From Levilactobacillus brevis (GTDB lineage Bacteria > Bacillota > Bacilli > Lactobacillales > Lactobacillaceae): a DNA stretch of 64,000 nucleotides. Shown piece by piece: positions 24,907-33,118 of this stretch. The stretch lies in the NCBI GenBank assembly GCA_003666485.1, contig CP032931.1, positions 310,001 through 374,000 on the forward strand, read 5' to 3'. The stretch's first letter is position 1; every line of letters starts with the position of its first letter. Below the pieces are notes generated by a model. That model did no database searches. It was given only the letters and a program-made list of their open reading frames with translations, and was not told where the DNA came from. Both the position numbers and the translations under genes were made by a program.

Positions 24907-25349
24907 TGGACAATGAAATTTTTGAAGCACTCTTTGAGATCGTGACGTTTTTTAACCAGCCCCAACAGGACCGCAAGTTACTTCAGCAAGCCAGTATTCC
25001 GTTGGAACCGGCCGCCTTGCCCATCATCGTGCGGGTCGGTCGCCAGCCGGAAATCAGTATTGGCGAACTGGCTGACCAGATTGGTCGTAATCATTCGTCC
25101 ATCAGTCGGCAGGTCGATAAGTTAGTCACAGCGGGATGGCTCGTGGAGGTCGAGCGGCGTGACCAGCGGATTCGGCGATTGAACTTGAGTCCTCAGGGTC
25201 AGCGGGCATTGCTACAGATCAAGCTGGCCCGAGAAGCTGCGATTCGGCAAAAATTGTCGAACTACTCCAACGCAGACCGCACGGAACTGTTACAGGTTTT
25301 GCAACAGTTGGCCGCCACGTTGACTGGCCCCGGCGACTACCAAGAGTAA
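24906..25349 (+). CDS. MarR-family transcriptional regulator
   Basis: 147 residues. Winged helix: ISIGELADQIGRNHSSISRQVDKLVTAGWLVEVERRDQRIRRLNLSPQGQRAL, with the wing arginines typical of MarR repressors. The ATG at 24906 fits the usual length before the DNA-binding domain; earlier in-frame codons would read through the promoter. The gene probably represses itself and the divergent reductase through the palindrome at 24861. Confidence 0.86.
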   Translation: MDNEIFEALFEIVTFFNQPQQDRKLLQQASIPLEPAALPIIVRVGRQPEISIGELADQIGRNHSSISRQVDKLVTAGWLVEVERRDQRIRRLNLSPQGQRALLQIKLAREAAIRQKLSNYSNADRTELLQVLQQLAATLTGPGDYQE

Positions 25350-25429
25350 TGGGGATTGATGGTGTTGGCCCGATATTTTTGCTAAAATGAGCACAAGAGG
25401 GAAAGCCACACGAACTGGAGGACGAGGTT

Positions 25430-26029
25430 ATGCGCAAACTAAGTTGGGTGGTGTTGGCAAGCACGCTACTGCTGGTGGGGTGCACCAACACGCAACAGTC
25501 GAAGTCTAGTAGCAGTAGTTCCAGTCAGGCCACGTCGCAACAGGCGACTAGCCAGACGACCACTTCACCGCGACAGATCAAGGTCACGTTAACGGAAGCA
25601 GTCAAGCAGTTCCATCAGAAGTTCGGCACGAAGGTGACCGTGACCGAATTGTCGTTAGAGACCGAAAACCAACGGTACCAATACGAAATCAGTGGGGTCG
25701 ATCAGACCAAAGAATATGAGCTGACCGTCGATGCACGCTCCGGTAAGACCAGTCGGGCCCAACAAGAGAAGTTGGATGCCGATGAAGCCAACGGGATTGC
25801 CCAACGCGACGCCTTGCCGCTGAATAAAGTGAAGTCCCGGGCAGCCGTTTCTAAGATTGCCACCCAAGAAGTCGGTGGTGGCACGGCCGTTGCCTGGTCA
25901 CTAGACCGCGAACACGGGACGACGGAATGGGAAGTCAAGGTTACCAAGGACCAAACGCACCACGAAGTTCAGATCAATGCGTTAACGGGCAAGGTCGTTC
26001 ACCACGAGACGGATGACGATGACGACTAG
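25430..26029 (+). CDS. PepSY-domain lipoprotein
   Basis: 199 residues. Lipoprotein signal peptide with lipobox LVGC (Cys at about residue 18), a Ser/Gln/Thr-rich linker, then two PepSY-like repeats: VTLTEAVKQFHQKFG..YQYEISGVDQTKEYELTVDARSGKT and a second one ending KVTKDQTHHEVQINALTGKVVHHE. PepSY domains often inhibit proteases or bind wall components outside the membrane. The tail is acidic (ETDDDDD). A TAAAAT lies about 40 bases upstream, and AGGACGAGG precedes ATG 25430. Confidence 0.85.
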   Translation: MRKLSWVVLASTLLLVGCTNTQQSKSSSSSSSQATSQQATSQTTTSPRQIKVTLTEAVKQFHQKFGTKVTVTELSLETENQRYQYEISGVDQTKEYELTVDARSGKTSRAQQEKLDADEANGIAQRDALPLNKVKSRAAVSKIATQEVGGGTAVAWSLDREHGTTEWEVKVTKDQTHHEVQINALTGKVVHHETDDDDD

Positions 26030-26050
26030 ACCAATTTAAAATTTTACGCA

Positions 26051-26110
26051 AAAAAATTAACCTTATTGAATCGAACTGGGATTTAGTCTGATTCAATAAG
26101 GTTAATTATT
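26051..26110. terminator. Long perfect-stem terminator
   Basis: TTAACCTTATTGAATC (26057-26072) pairs with GATTCAATAAGGTTAA (26090-26105). Confidence 0.75.
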
Positions 26111-26579
26111 CAATTGGGGACAGACAGAGTTAAGGCATTTTCCGGGTACCTTAACCGCTGTTACCAAAAAAGCTTTAGTTTGTCGTTAGTTTGTTAAGCA
26201 ATTGTTTACGACTTCTTTACTATAACAGAGAAATCAAGGCTTGCGGGCGAATTTGGCGATTTGTAATATTACAATTTTACCAGACGGTTATTTGGGGATG
26301 ACAAGCCGTCTTTTTTCTGTTATTTGGATCGGGTAGGGAGTCGGTTGGACTAGGTCAAACGCATACTTATGCACCCAATCTGATTATGATGCAGCATTCG
26401 GTCAAGGGCGGTTTAAATGAAAACAGCTAACGTCGGTCATTGCAGTGGCGTTTGCCCGGGCTGTTGGCCATCAGGGATTTCGAAAAATTTTGAAAGACGC
26501 CGAAAATTTTAGGCGTCTTTTTTGCTACCCCTAATTTTCTTGAAAAGCGGTACCAATTATAAAATTATTGATAACGGGA
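26111..26579. other. Long intergenic region with two extra hairpins and a palindrome
   Basis: No protein gene is seen. It holds a perfect 14-bp palindrome TTGTAATATTACAA (26261-26274) just after a TATAAC (26221), a hairpin with T run (AGACGG 26282/CCGTCT 26306, six Ts) and a second clear terminator (AAAGACGCC 26493-26501/GGCGTCTTT 26512-26520). One or two short transcripts of about 80-90 nt could be made here. Confidence 0.45.
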
Positions 26580-26623
26580 GTTAAGAAAAAGAATTTTAAT
26601 GTTCAGGTTTTACGTTTTACCTT

Positions 26624-26706
26624 TTGAAATAGGCCGGTTTCCTGAACTATAAAAATACTAATAACGAACTAAAAATAAATTTATTGTTGCGAAGTTCGTT
26701 TTTTTA
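26624..26706 (+). promoter_or_regulatory. Promoter and promoter-proximal terminator before phnD
   Basis: TTGAAA (26624-26629), 18-bp spacer and TATAAA (26648-26653) form a promoter. Directly behind it lies AACGAACT (26663-26670)/AGTTCGTT (26693-26700) followed by a T run, a terminator within about 45 nt of the start. This suggests attenuation ahead of the transporter operon. Confidence 0.5.
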
Positions 26707-26761
26707 TGGTAAGCTTGGAATTGCTAGAGAAGCCAAATTACATATTTGAGGAGTGAACTGT

Positions 26762-27715
26762 ATGCTTTTGAAGGGTAAGGGTAAATTACTCTTGATTTTG
26801 GCAGCATTGTTGGTGTTGCCAGCTGGATTGGCCGCTTGTGGGAAGTCCAGTAGCAGTAACGCGGGGTCCAGTTCCAAGGCCTACACGCCGAAGAAGTTGA
26901 CGGTCGAGTTCGTGCCATCTTCTAACGCCGGGACCATTGAGGCCAAGGCCAAGCCACTGGAAGGGCTGTTGAAGAAGCAATTGGGGATTCCGGTGACGGT
27001 CAGTGTGTCCACCGACTACAACACCATCGTTGAGGCCATGGGGTCTAAGAAGGTCGACGTCGGCTTCCTGCCACCTGACGCTTACGTGTTAGCACACAAG
27101 CAATACGGCGACAAGGTCCTCTTACAAGCACAACGCTACGGGGTCACGGAACCAAATGACAAGACGTCTAAAGACCTGGTCAATTACTACCGTTCCCAAA
27201 TTTTGGTTCGCAAGGATAGCGGCATCAAGTCGATTAAGGACTTGAAGGGCAAGAAGATTGCCGTGCAGGACACGACATCTACGGCCGGCTGGATCTACCC
27301 AGCGGTCGAAATGCTCAAGCACGGGGTCAACATCAACAAGTCGGGGATTCAAACGGTCACAGTCAAGGGACATGACCAAGGCGTCCTATCCGTTTATAAC
27401 AAGAACACCGACGCTGCCTTCGTCTTCCAGGGCGCCCGGAAGTTGGTCATGAACGATGAAAAAGACGTGATGAGTAAGGTCGTACCGATCTACACCACGG
27501 CGAAGATTCCGAACGATACCATCACGGTTCGGGGCGATATGAGTGGCAAATGGCAAAAGAAGATTGCCGCCGCCTTTAAGAACATCGCCAAGACCAAGAA
27601 GGGCCACGACATTATCTCCAGTGTGTACTCACACGAAGGCTACGTGGACTCTAAGGACAGCAATTTCGACATCATCCGGCAATACGATAAGCAAGCACAA
27701 AAGCTAGATAAGTAA
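26762..27715 (+). CDS. phnD: Phosphonate/phosphite ABC transporter substrate-binding lipoprotein
   Basis: 317 residues. Lipoprotein signal with lipobox LAAC, then a PhnD-type periplasmic-binding domain: LTVEFVPSSNAGTIEAKAKPLEGLLKKQLG at the start, DVGFLPPDAYVLA and IAVQDTTSTAGWIYPAVEML further in. Family members bind phosphonates or phosphite outside the cell. The start at 26762 has GAGGAG 9 bases upstream. It heads the phnD-phnC-phnE-phnE set; a weak hairpin before phnC may keep expression highest for this gene. Confidence 0.87.
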   Translation: MLLKGKGKLLLILAALLVLPAGLAACGKSSSSNAGSSSKAYTPKKLTVEFVPSSNAGTIEAKAKPLEGLLKKQLGIPVTVSVSTDYNTIVEAMGSKKVDVGFLPPDAYVLAHKQYGDKVLLQAQRYGVTEPNDKTSKDLVNYYRSQILVRKDSGIKSIKDLKGKKIAVQDTTSTAGWIYPAVEMLKHGVNINKSGIQTVTVKGHDQGVLSVYNKNTDAAFVFQGARKLVMNDEKDVMSKVVPIYTTAKIPNDTITVRGDMSGKWQKKIAAAFKNIAKTKKGHDIISSVYSHEGYVDSKDSNFDIIRQYDKQAQKLDK

Positions 27716-27814
27716 GTCACCACAGTCACAGCAAAGTTGAATACGCGTCAAAATCAGAAAGTAGTAGGGAAGCGCAATTGGGCACCTTGCTGCTTTTTTA
27801 TGGGGGAACCGACA

Positions 27815-28576
27815 ATGGCACAAGCACCAATTATTTCATTCAAAGACGTCAATAAAATTTATAATAACGGGACGGTTGGGCTCAAGGATATCAGCTTTGA
27901 CATTCCCCGCGGACAATTCTTAGTGGTCGTTGGACTATCTGGTGCCGGTAAGAGTACGCTGTTGCGGACTATTAACCGGATGCACGAGATCACGTCCGGT
28001 GAGATTACGATCGAAGAAGAATCCATCAACGATTACAAGGGCCAGTCCCTGCGGTTGTTGCGGCGGAAGATCGGCATGATTTTTCAAGGGTTCAATCTGA
28101 TCAACCGGTCCAGTGTCGAACGCAACGTGTTGTCCGGTCGGGTCAGCTACTACCCGACCTGGAAGACGATTTGTGGCCTGTTCACCAAGGCTGACCGGGA
28201 AATGGCCGTGCGCTCCTTACAACGGGTCAACCTGGCCGATAAGCTGTACACCCGGGCCGACGAGTTATCCGGTGGGCAACAACAACGGGTCGCCATTGCG
28301 CGAACGTTGATGCAGGACCCCAAGATTATTTTGGCCGACGAACCGGTGGCGTCACTGGACCCGTTGACCACGGCGACCGTGATGGATACGCTCCAACGGT
28401 TGAATCGTGAAGATGGCATCACCGTCATCGTTAACTTGCACTCGGTGGCGTTGGCCCGTAAGTATGCGGACCGGATCATTGGGTTGCGTGCCGGTCAATT
28501 GGTGTACGATCAACCGATTGAATCAGTCACCGAAGACGATTTGACCAAGATCTACGCGGAGGGGGCGGAAGCATGA
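27815..28576 (+). CDS. phnC: Phosphonate ABC transporter ATP-binding protein
   Basis: 253 residues from ATG 27815 (GGGGGAA upstream; an ATG at 27800 is possible). Walker [10 protein letters not shown], signature LSGGQQQR, Walker [13 protein letters not shown] and a VNLHSVALA switch-His region, the last being characteristic of PhnC. It powers the two permeases encoded next. The stop overlaps the next start (ATGA). Confidence 0.88.
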   Translation: MAQAPIISFKDVNKIYNNGTVGLKDISFDIPRGQFLVVVGLSGAGKSTLLRTINRMHEITSGEITIEEESINDYKGQSLRLLRRKIGMIFQGFNLINRSSVERNVLSGRVSYYPTWKTICGLFTKADREMAVRSLQRVNLADKLYTRADELSGGQQQRVAIARTLMQDPKIILADEPVASLDPLTTATVMDTLQRLNREDGITVIVNLHSVALARKYADRIIGLRAGQLVYDQPIESVTEDDLTKIYAEGAEA

Positions 28577-29367
28577 CCTATCCAGAAATTCCCCGCCGTT
28601 CGTGGGTCCAACGGTGGCACGTCAAGGGCATCGTCGGCACGGTAGTGTTGGTGATTCTATTGATTGCGTCGTCACGGATGACCGGCGTTGATGTGGGCAT
28701 GTTCTTCAGCAACTTCGGGCAATTCCTGAATCTGTTGGTGCGGATGTCCTCGCCAGCCTGGGATTACACGACCGTGATCATTCAACCATTGCTAGAAACC
28801 ATCCAAATGGCGATTCTGGGGACCACGATTGGGGCGGCGTTTGCCATCCCCTTTGCGGTGCTCAGTGCCAGCAACTTGATTCACAGTCGGCTCTTACGCG
28901 GCGTGACGCGGCTGTTCTTGGACTTGGTCCGGACGTTGCCCGATTTACTGTTGGCGGCGATCTTCGTGGCCATCTTTGGGATTGGCTCCACGGCCGGGGT
29001 CGTGACGCTGGCGATTTTCTCATTCGGGATGGTGTCGAAGTTATTCTATGAAGTCATTGAGACTATCGACATGGGGCCGCTAGAGGCGCTGGAATCCGTG
29101 GGCGCGTCGAAGGTCACGATTATTTGGTACGCAGTCTTGCCGCAAATCTTGAATCAATTTATCAGTTATTTTCTCTACACGCTGGAAATCAACGTGCGGG
29201 CATCGACTGTGCTGGGGTATTTGGGTGCCGGCGGGATCGGGGTCTTCTTACAACGGTCGCTCAACGAGTTCAACTATAGTCAAACGGCCGTGATCATTCT
29301 GGCCACACTGGTCGTCGTCTTAGTGATTGACGGCATCAGCAATCACTTAAGGAGGGTGCTGCTCTAA
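28573..29367 (+). CDS. phnE: Phosphonate ABC transporter permease
   Basis: 264 residues, PhnE type, five to six membrane segments and coupling loop [56 protein letters not shown]. It pairs with the second permease as a heterodimer. The stop overlaps the next start by one base. Confidence 0.88.
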   Translation: MTYPEIPRRSWVQRWHVKGIVGTVVLVILLIASSRMTGVDVGMFFSNFGQFLNLLVRMSSPAWDYTTVIIQPLLETIQMAILGTTIGAAFAIPFAVLSASNLIHSRLLRGVTRLFLDLVRTLPDLLLAAIFVAIFGIGSTAGVVTLAIFSFGMVSKLFYEVIETIDMGPLEALESVGASKVTIIWYAVLPQILNQFISYFLYTLEINVRASTVLGYLGAGGIGVFLQRSLNEFNYSQTAVIILATLVVVLVIDGISNHLRRVLL

Positions 29368-30179
29368 TGACAACGACGACAGTAATGACGAAGCCCCACC
29401 GCACCGTTTGGCAGCGGTGGAATTGGCTACTATGGGTGGTCGTGATTGGTGCGTTGTACTATTGGACGGTCAACGGCCTGAAATTCACGGGTCTGCAGGA
29501 ATCGGCCGGCGCCGTGTCACAATCCATCGTGGATGGGCTGGTGCACCCACAGTGGTCTTACGTGTACGACGGTAGCGGTGAAGACTTGGTATCTCTGATC
29601 TTGCAAACGTTGGCCATCGCCTTTCTGGGGACCATCGTGTCGGCCGTCATCAGTGTGCCCTTTGCCTTTTGGGCAGCGCGCGGCACGCACGAACGCTTCT
29701 TCCTGCGCTCTGGGAGTGGCAAGGTCGTCTTGACGCTGATTCGGACTTTTCCGGAAATCGTGTTAGCTATCATGTTCATCAAGGCCGTGGGACCGGGTTC
29801 CTACGCCGGGGTGCTGGCCGTCAGCATTCATTCGATTGGGATGTTGGGTAAGCTCTTCAGCGAGGCCATTGAAAATATGGACCGCGGTTCCGAAGAAGCC
29901 ATTGCCAGTGCCGGTGGTCGTTCCGGACAGATCTTTGCCCTGGCAACAGTGCCGACCATCATGCCTGAATTCTTCTCATACACGCTCTACCGGTTTGAAA
30001 TTGCCGTGCGGTCCGCTTCCATCCTGGGGATGGTGGGCGCCGGGGGGATCGGGACGCCGATGATCTTTGCGATTCAGACGCGGAACTGGCCCAAGGTCGG
30101 CATCATCCTGTTGGGCATCGTGGTCATGGTCTTATTGATCGACTCGCTGTCCGAACAGTTACGGAAGAGGTTGATTTAG
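29367..30179 (+). CDS. phnE: Phosphonate ABC transporter permease (second subunit)
   Basis: 270 residues, a paralogue of the previous gene with the same loop (GSEEAIASAGGRSGQIFALATVPTIMPEFFSYTLYRFEIAVRSASILGMVGAGGIG). It ends 2 bp before the phosphatase gene, showing a single operon. Confidence 0.88.
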   Translation: MTTTTVMTKPHRTVWQRWNWLLWVVVIGALYYWTVNGLKFTGLQESAGAVSQSIVDGLVHPQWSYVYDGSGEDLVSLILQTLAIAFLGTIVSAVISVPFAFWAARGTHERFFLRSGSGKVVLTLIRTFPEIVLAIMFIKAVGPGSYAGVLAVSIHSIGMLGKLFSEAIENMDRGSEEAIASAGGRSGQIFALATVPTIMPEFFSYTLYRFEIAVRSASILGMVGAGGIGTPMIFAIQTRNWPKVGIILLGIVVMVLLIDSLSEQLRKRLI

Positions 30180-30181
30180 CG

Positions 30182-31741
30182 ATGAAATTAAAAATTTTAT
30201 CAACCAGCGACGTGCACGGGTACGTTTACCCCACCAGCTATAGCAGTCGCGATGATCGCCAGGACTACGGCTGGTTACGGGCGGCCACGGTGATTCGCGA
30301 CGTGAAGGCCGCGGCTGGACCCGACGAGGTCGTGGTGACCATTGAAAATGGCGACTGGATCCAAGGCGCGCCGTTTGCCAGCTACCTGACCCAACGACCG
30401 GCAGCCGAGGCCGCTTTATTTTCAAAGCTCACCAGTGAACTGGGTTACGACGTGGGGGTGTTGGGCAATCATGAATTTAATTATGGTCAGGACTACATCC
30501 GCCATTGTGAGGCGCAACGCACGTACCCGCTGGTTGGCGCTAATATTACGGGCGGCGTGGCACAGGGTATCCTGGACGCGCCGTACCACATCATTGATCG
30601 GCAGGGACTGAAGGTCGCGGTGCTGGGATTGACGACGGCGTACGTGCCGGTCTGGGAACGGGCTGACCATTTACATGGCCTGAAATTCCAAGCGGCACTG
30701 GCCACGGCCCAGCACTGGGTCCCCCGGTTGCATGAGCTGGCCGACGTCGTTGTCGTGGCCTATCACGGCGGCTTCGAAGCCGACCTGACCACCGGGGAAC
30801 CGACCGAACGGCTGACTGGCGAAAATGAGGGCTACCAACTCTTAACGCAGGTGCCAGGCATCGACGCGTTGGTAACGGGTCATCAGCACCGGCAAATCGC
30901 GGGTGTGTATCAAGGCGTGCCGACCACACAGCCAGGCGAAAAGGGCGTGGCTGTTGGTGAAATCACGTTGGAACTGGATGCGGCCAAACACGTTGTGGCC
31001 AGTGACGCCCGATTGTTGCCAACGGCGCCGGCCCAGCCAGATGCAACGTTGGCGGCCGAAACGGCGACCGTGCAGGACCGCGTGGAGACGTGGTTGGATC
31101 AACCCGTCGGACAACTGACGGGGACACCGATGACCGTGAGTGACCCCATGGCCGCGCGGCTACAGGGCCACCCCTACCTCCAGTTCATTAACCAGATTGA
31201 AATGGCAGCGGGGCAAACGGATATTGCCGCTACAGCGTTGTTCAACGACGACGTGCGCGGCTTTGGTCCCAGCGTGTCTTTGCGGCAAGTGTTGAACAGC
31301 TATCCGTATCCCAACACCTTGGTGGTCGAATGCATCACCGGAGCGGATCTCAAGGCGGCCCTGGAACGTTGTGCCTGCTTTTTCACACTAGTCGCTGGTC
31401 AGGTGCAGGTTGCGCCGGCATTTACCACGCCTAAATTGGCCCTCTACAATTACGATATTTATAGTGGCATCGATTACCACTTCGAACTCACCCGACCAGT
31501 AGGCCAACGCGTGACACGGTTGACGTATCACGGGCAGTCGATCCAACCTGATCAGAAACTGGACGTGGCGATGAACCAGTATCGCGGCAATGGCGGGGGC
31601 GATTACCCCATGTTTACGCCTGGCAAAGTGATCCGCGAAATCAATACGGATATGGCAGAGCTGATTCGTCAGTACTTCGCGGACCATCCCGTGGTAACGG
31701 GGCAGCCCCAGACGAACTTCACGGTGAAAATAACAGAATAG
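30182..31741 (+). CDS. 5'-nucleotidase / 2',3'-cyclic phosphodiesterase family metallophosphatase
   Basis: 519 residues. N-terminal metallophosphatase domain with STSDVHGYVYP (metal Asp/His), VTIENGDWIQGAP, LGNHEFNYGQ and VTGHQHRQ; C-terminal 5'-nucleotidase substrate domain with SYPYPNTLVV and NQYRGNGGGDYPMF. Enzymes of this family release phosphate from nucleotides or cyclic nucleotides. There is no signal peptide, so it works in the cytoplasm, unlike most homologues. Its place 2 bp after phnE suggests it processes the imported phosphorus compound (inference). Confidence 0.86.
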   Translation: MKLKILSTSDVHGYVYPTSYSSRDDRQDYGWLRAATVIRDVKAAAGPDEVVVTIENGDWIQGAPFASYLTQRPAAEAALFSKLTSELGYDVGVLGNHEFNYGQDYIRHCEAQRTYPLVGANITGGVAQGILDAPYHIIDRQGLKVAVLGLTTAYVPVWERADHLHGLKFQAALATAQHWVPRLHELADVVVVAYHGGFEADLTTGEPTERLTGENEGYQLLTQVPGIDALVTGHQHRQIAGVYQGVPTTQPGEKGVAVGEITLELDAAKHVVASDARLLPTAPAQPDATLAAETATVQDRVETWLDQPVGQLTGTPMTVSDPMAARLQGHPYLQFINQIEMAAGQTDIAATALFNDDVRGFGPSVSLRQVLNSYPYPNTLVVECITGADLKAALERCACFFTLVAGQVQVAPAFTTPKLALYNYDIYSGIDYHFELTRPVGQRVTRLTYHGQSIQPDQKLDVAMNQYRGNGGGDYPMFTPGKVIREINTDMAELIRQYFADHPVVTGQPQTNFTVKITE

Positions 31742-31754
31742 TGGGTAAACAAAA

Positions 31755-31788
31755 CAGTCGCTAACGTAAGTCGGTTAGCGGCTGCTTT
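31755..31788 (+). terminator. Terminator of the phn operon
   Basis: CAGTCGCTAAC (31755-31765) pairs with GTTAGCGGCTG (31774-31784), then a T-rich tail. Confidence 0.75.
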
Positions 31789-31831
31789 GCAATTCTTGTG
31801 TCAGTTAATAGGCGGCCAGATACCGCTACGT

Positions 31832-32809
31832 TTAGTCCACCTTAACCACGATTTTCCCGAGGTTCTCGCCGCGCTGAAGAACGCGGAGTCCCTCAGCCGC
31901 GTCATCGAACGGCAGGATGCGGTCAATGACGGGGTCAAATTCGCCGGTGGCCAGCTTTTGACCGACCACGCCGGCCATAAAGCCCAGGTCAGCGATTTCT
32001 GTTGGGTTCTTCGACCGGTAAACGCCGCCGAGGGCGGATCGCGTCAGGCCCAGCGCCTTGCTGTCGAGGTCCATGTGGGCTGGCATACCATCACCAATGG
32101 CAATGATCTGGCCGTTGTAGGCCATTCGGTCCACGTCGGCGGCCAGTTCTTCGCCGCCAATCGTGTTGAGGCTCAGGCCGACGCCCAAGCCGTCCGTGGC
32201 GGCCAGGACCGCAGTGGTGACGTCTTCTTGGTGGTAGTCGATGATGGTATCCGCGCCGACGCGTTCGACCAGTGGCCGTTTACGTGCGGAGGTCGTGGTA
32301 ATCGTTCGCAAGTGTAAGTCGCGGGCGAATTGCAATGCGGCCAAGCCCACGGCCCCGCCGCCCGCGTGAATCAAAACGGTTGGAACTTCGGACAAATTGG
32401 CCTTGCGGTACAGGGCCTGGTAGGCGGTCAGCGTGCCGCAAAGACTGGCAGCTGCCTGCTCAAAGCTAACGTTGCTGGGAATCGGGGCAAGACTCAGCGC
32501 CGTGGTGACGGTGAATTCGGCCAAACTGCCGGCGCGGCGAAGGTCACCGTGGTACATGACCCGATCACCCACCGACCAATTGGCCACATCGGCGCCGACC
32601 GCGACGATTTCGCCGGCACAGTCCATGCCGACCACGCGTGGTTCGGTGGTGTTACTACCTTCAATCACCTTGTAATCGGCGGGGTTCAGGCCCACGGCAC
32701 GTACGTAGACCTTGACTTCGGTGTCGCCCGGAGTGGGTTCGGCCACGTCAGTTAGCGTGAGGTCAGCCAGTGTGTGGGGTGCGGGCCCCGTAATGGTCCA
32801 AGCTTTCAT
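31832..32809 (-). CDS. Quinone oxidoreductase / zinc-binding dehydrogenase family (MDR)
   Basis: 325 residues from ATG 32809 (AAGAAGGA upstream). GroES-like domain with VGLNPADYKVIEG and RVVGMDCAGEIVAVG, Rossmann loop VLIHAGGGAVGLAALQFAR. The lack of zinc ligands fits the QOR/ZADH2-type reductases that act on quinones or 2-alkenals. It stands alone; the terminator of the convergent phn operon lies 44 bp from its stop. Confidence 0.85.
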   Translation of the reverse strand: MKAWTITGPAPHTLADLTLTDVAEPTPGDTEVKVYVRAVGLNPADYKVIEGSNTTEPRVVGMDCAGEIVAVGADVANWSVGDRVMYHGDLRRAGSLAEFTVTTALSLAPIPSNVSFEQAAASLCGTLTAYQALYRKANLSEVPTVLIHAGGGAVGLAALQFARDLHLRTITTTSARKRPLVERVGADTIIDYHQEDVTTAVLAATDGLGVGLSLNTIGGEELAADVDRMAYNGQIIAIGDGMPAHMDLDSKALGLTRSALGGVYRSKNPTEIADLGFMAGVVGQKLATGEFDPVIDRILPFDDAAEGLRVLQRGENLGKIVVKVD

Positions 32810-33118
32810 GTTGATCATCCTTCTTATCTTTGTAAATAAGGTCAAGTGCCTAGAAATAGGGTTAGTCATTGATTATAGTAAACGATTTGGGCCGCAAAGC
32901 AAAACTTTTCGCTTGATTGCGACCGTTAGCCATTTACCCTATTATTAAAATTATGTTGCAATCGACTCTAATGGGATGCAATTTGATGAGAAAATTGGTA
33001 AAATTAATTAACTAAAAATGAGATTTGGAGGTGGACGCTTTGCACCAACCGTATGCTGCATTTCCCATACCTGACCGCTAATTTGACGATTTACTAATAG
33101 AAAGGAAGTTTTATTTAC

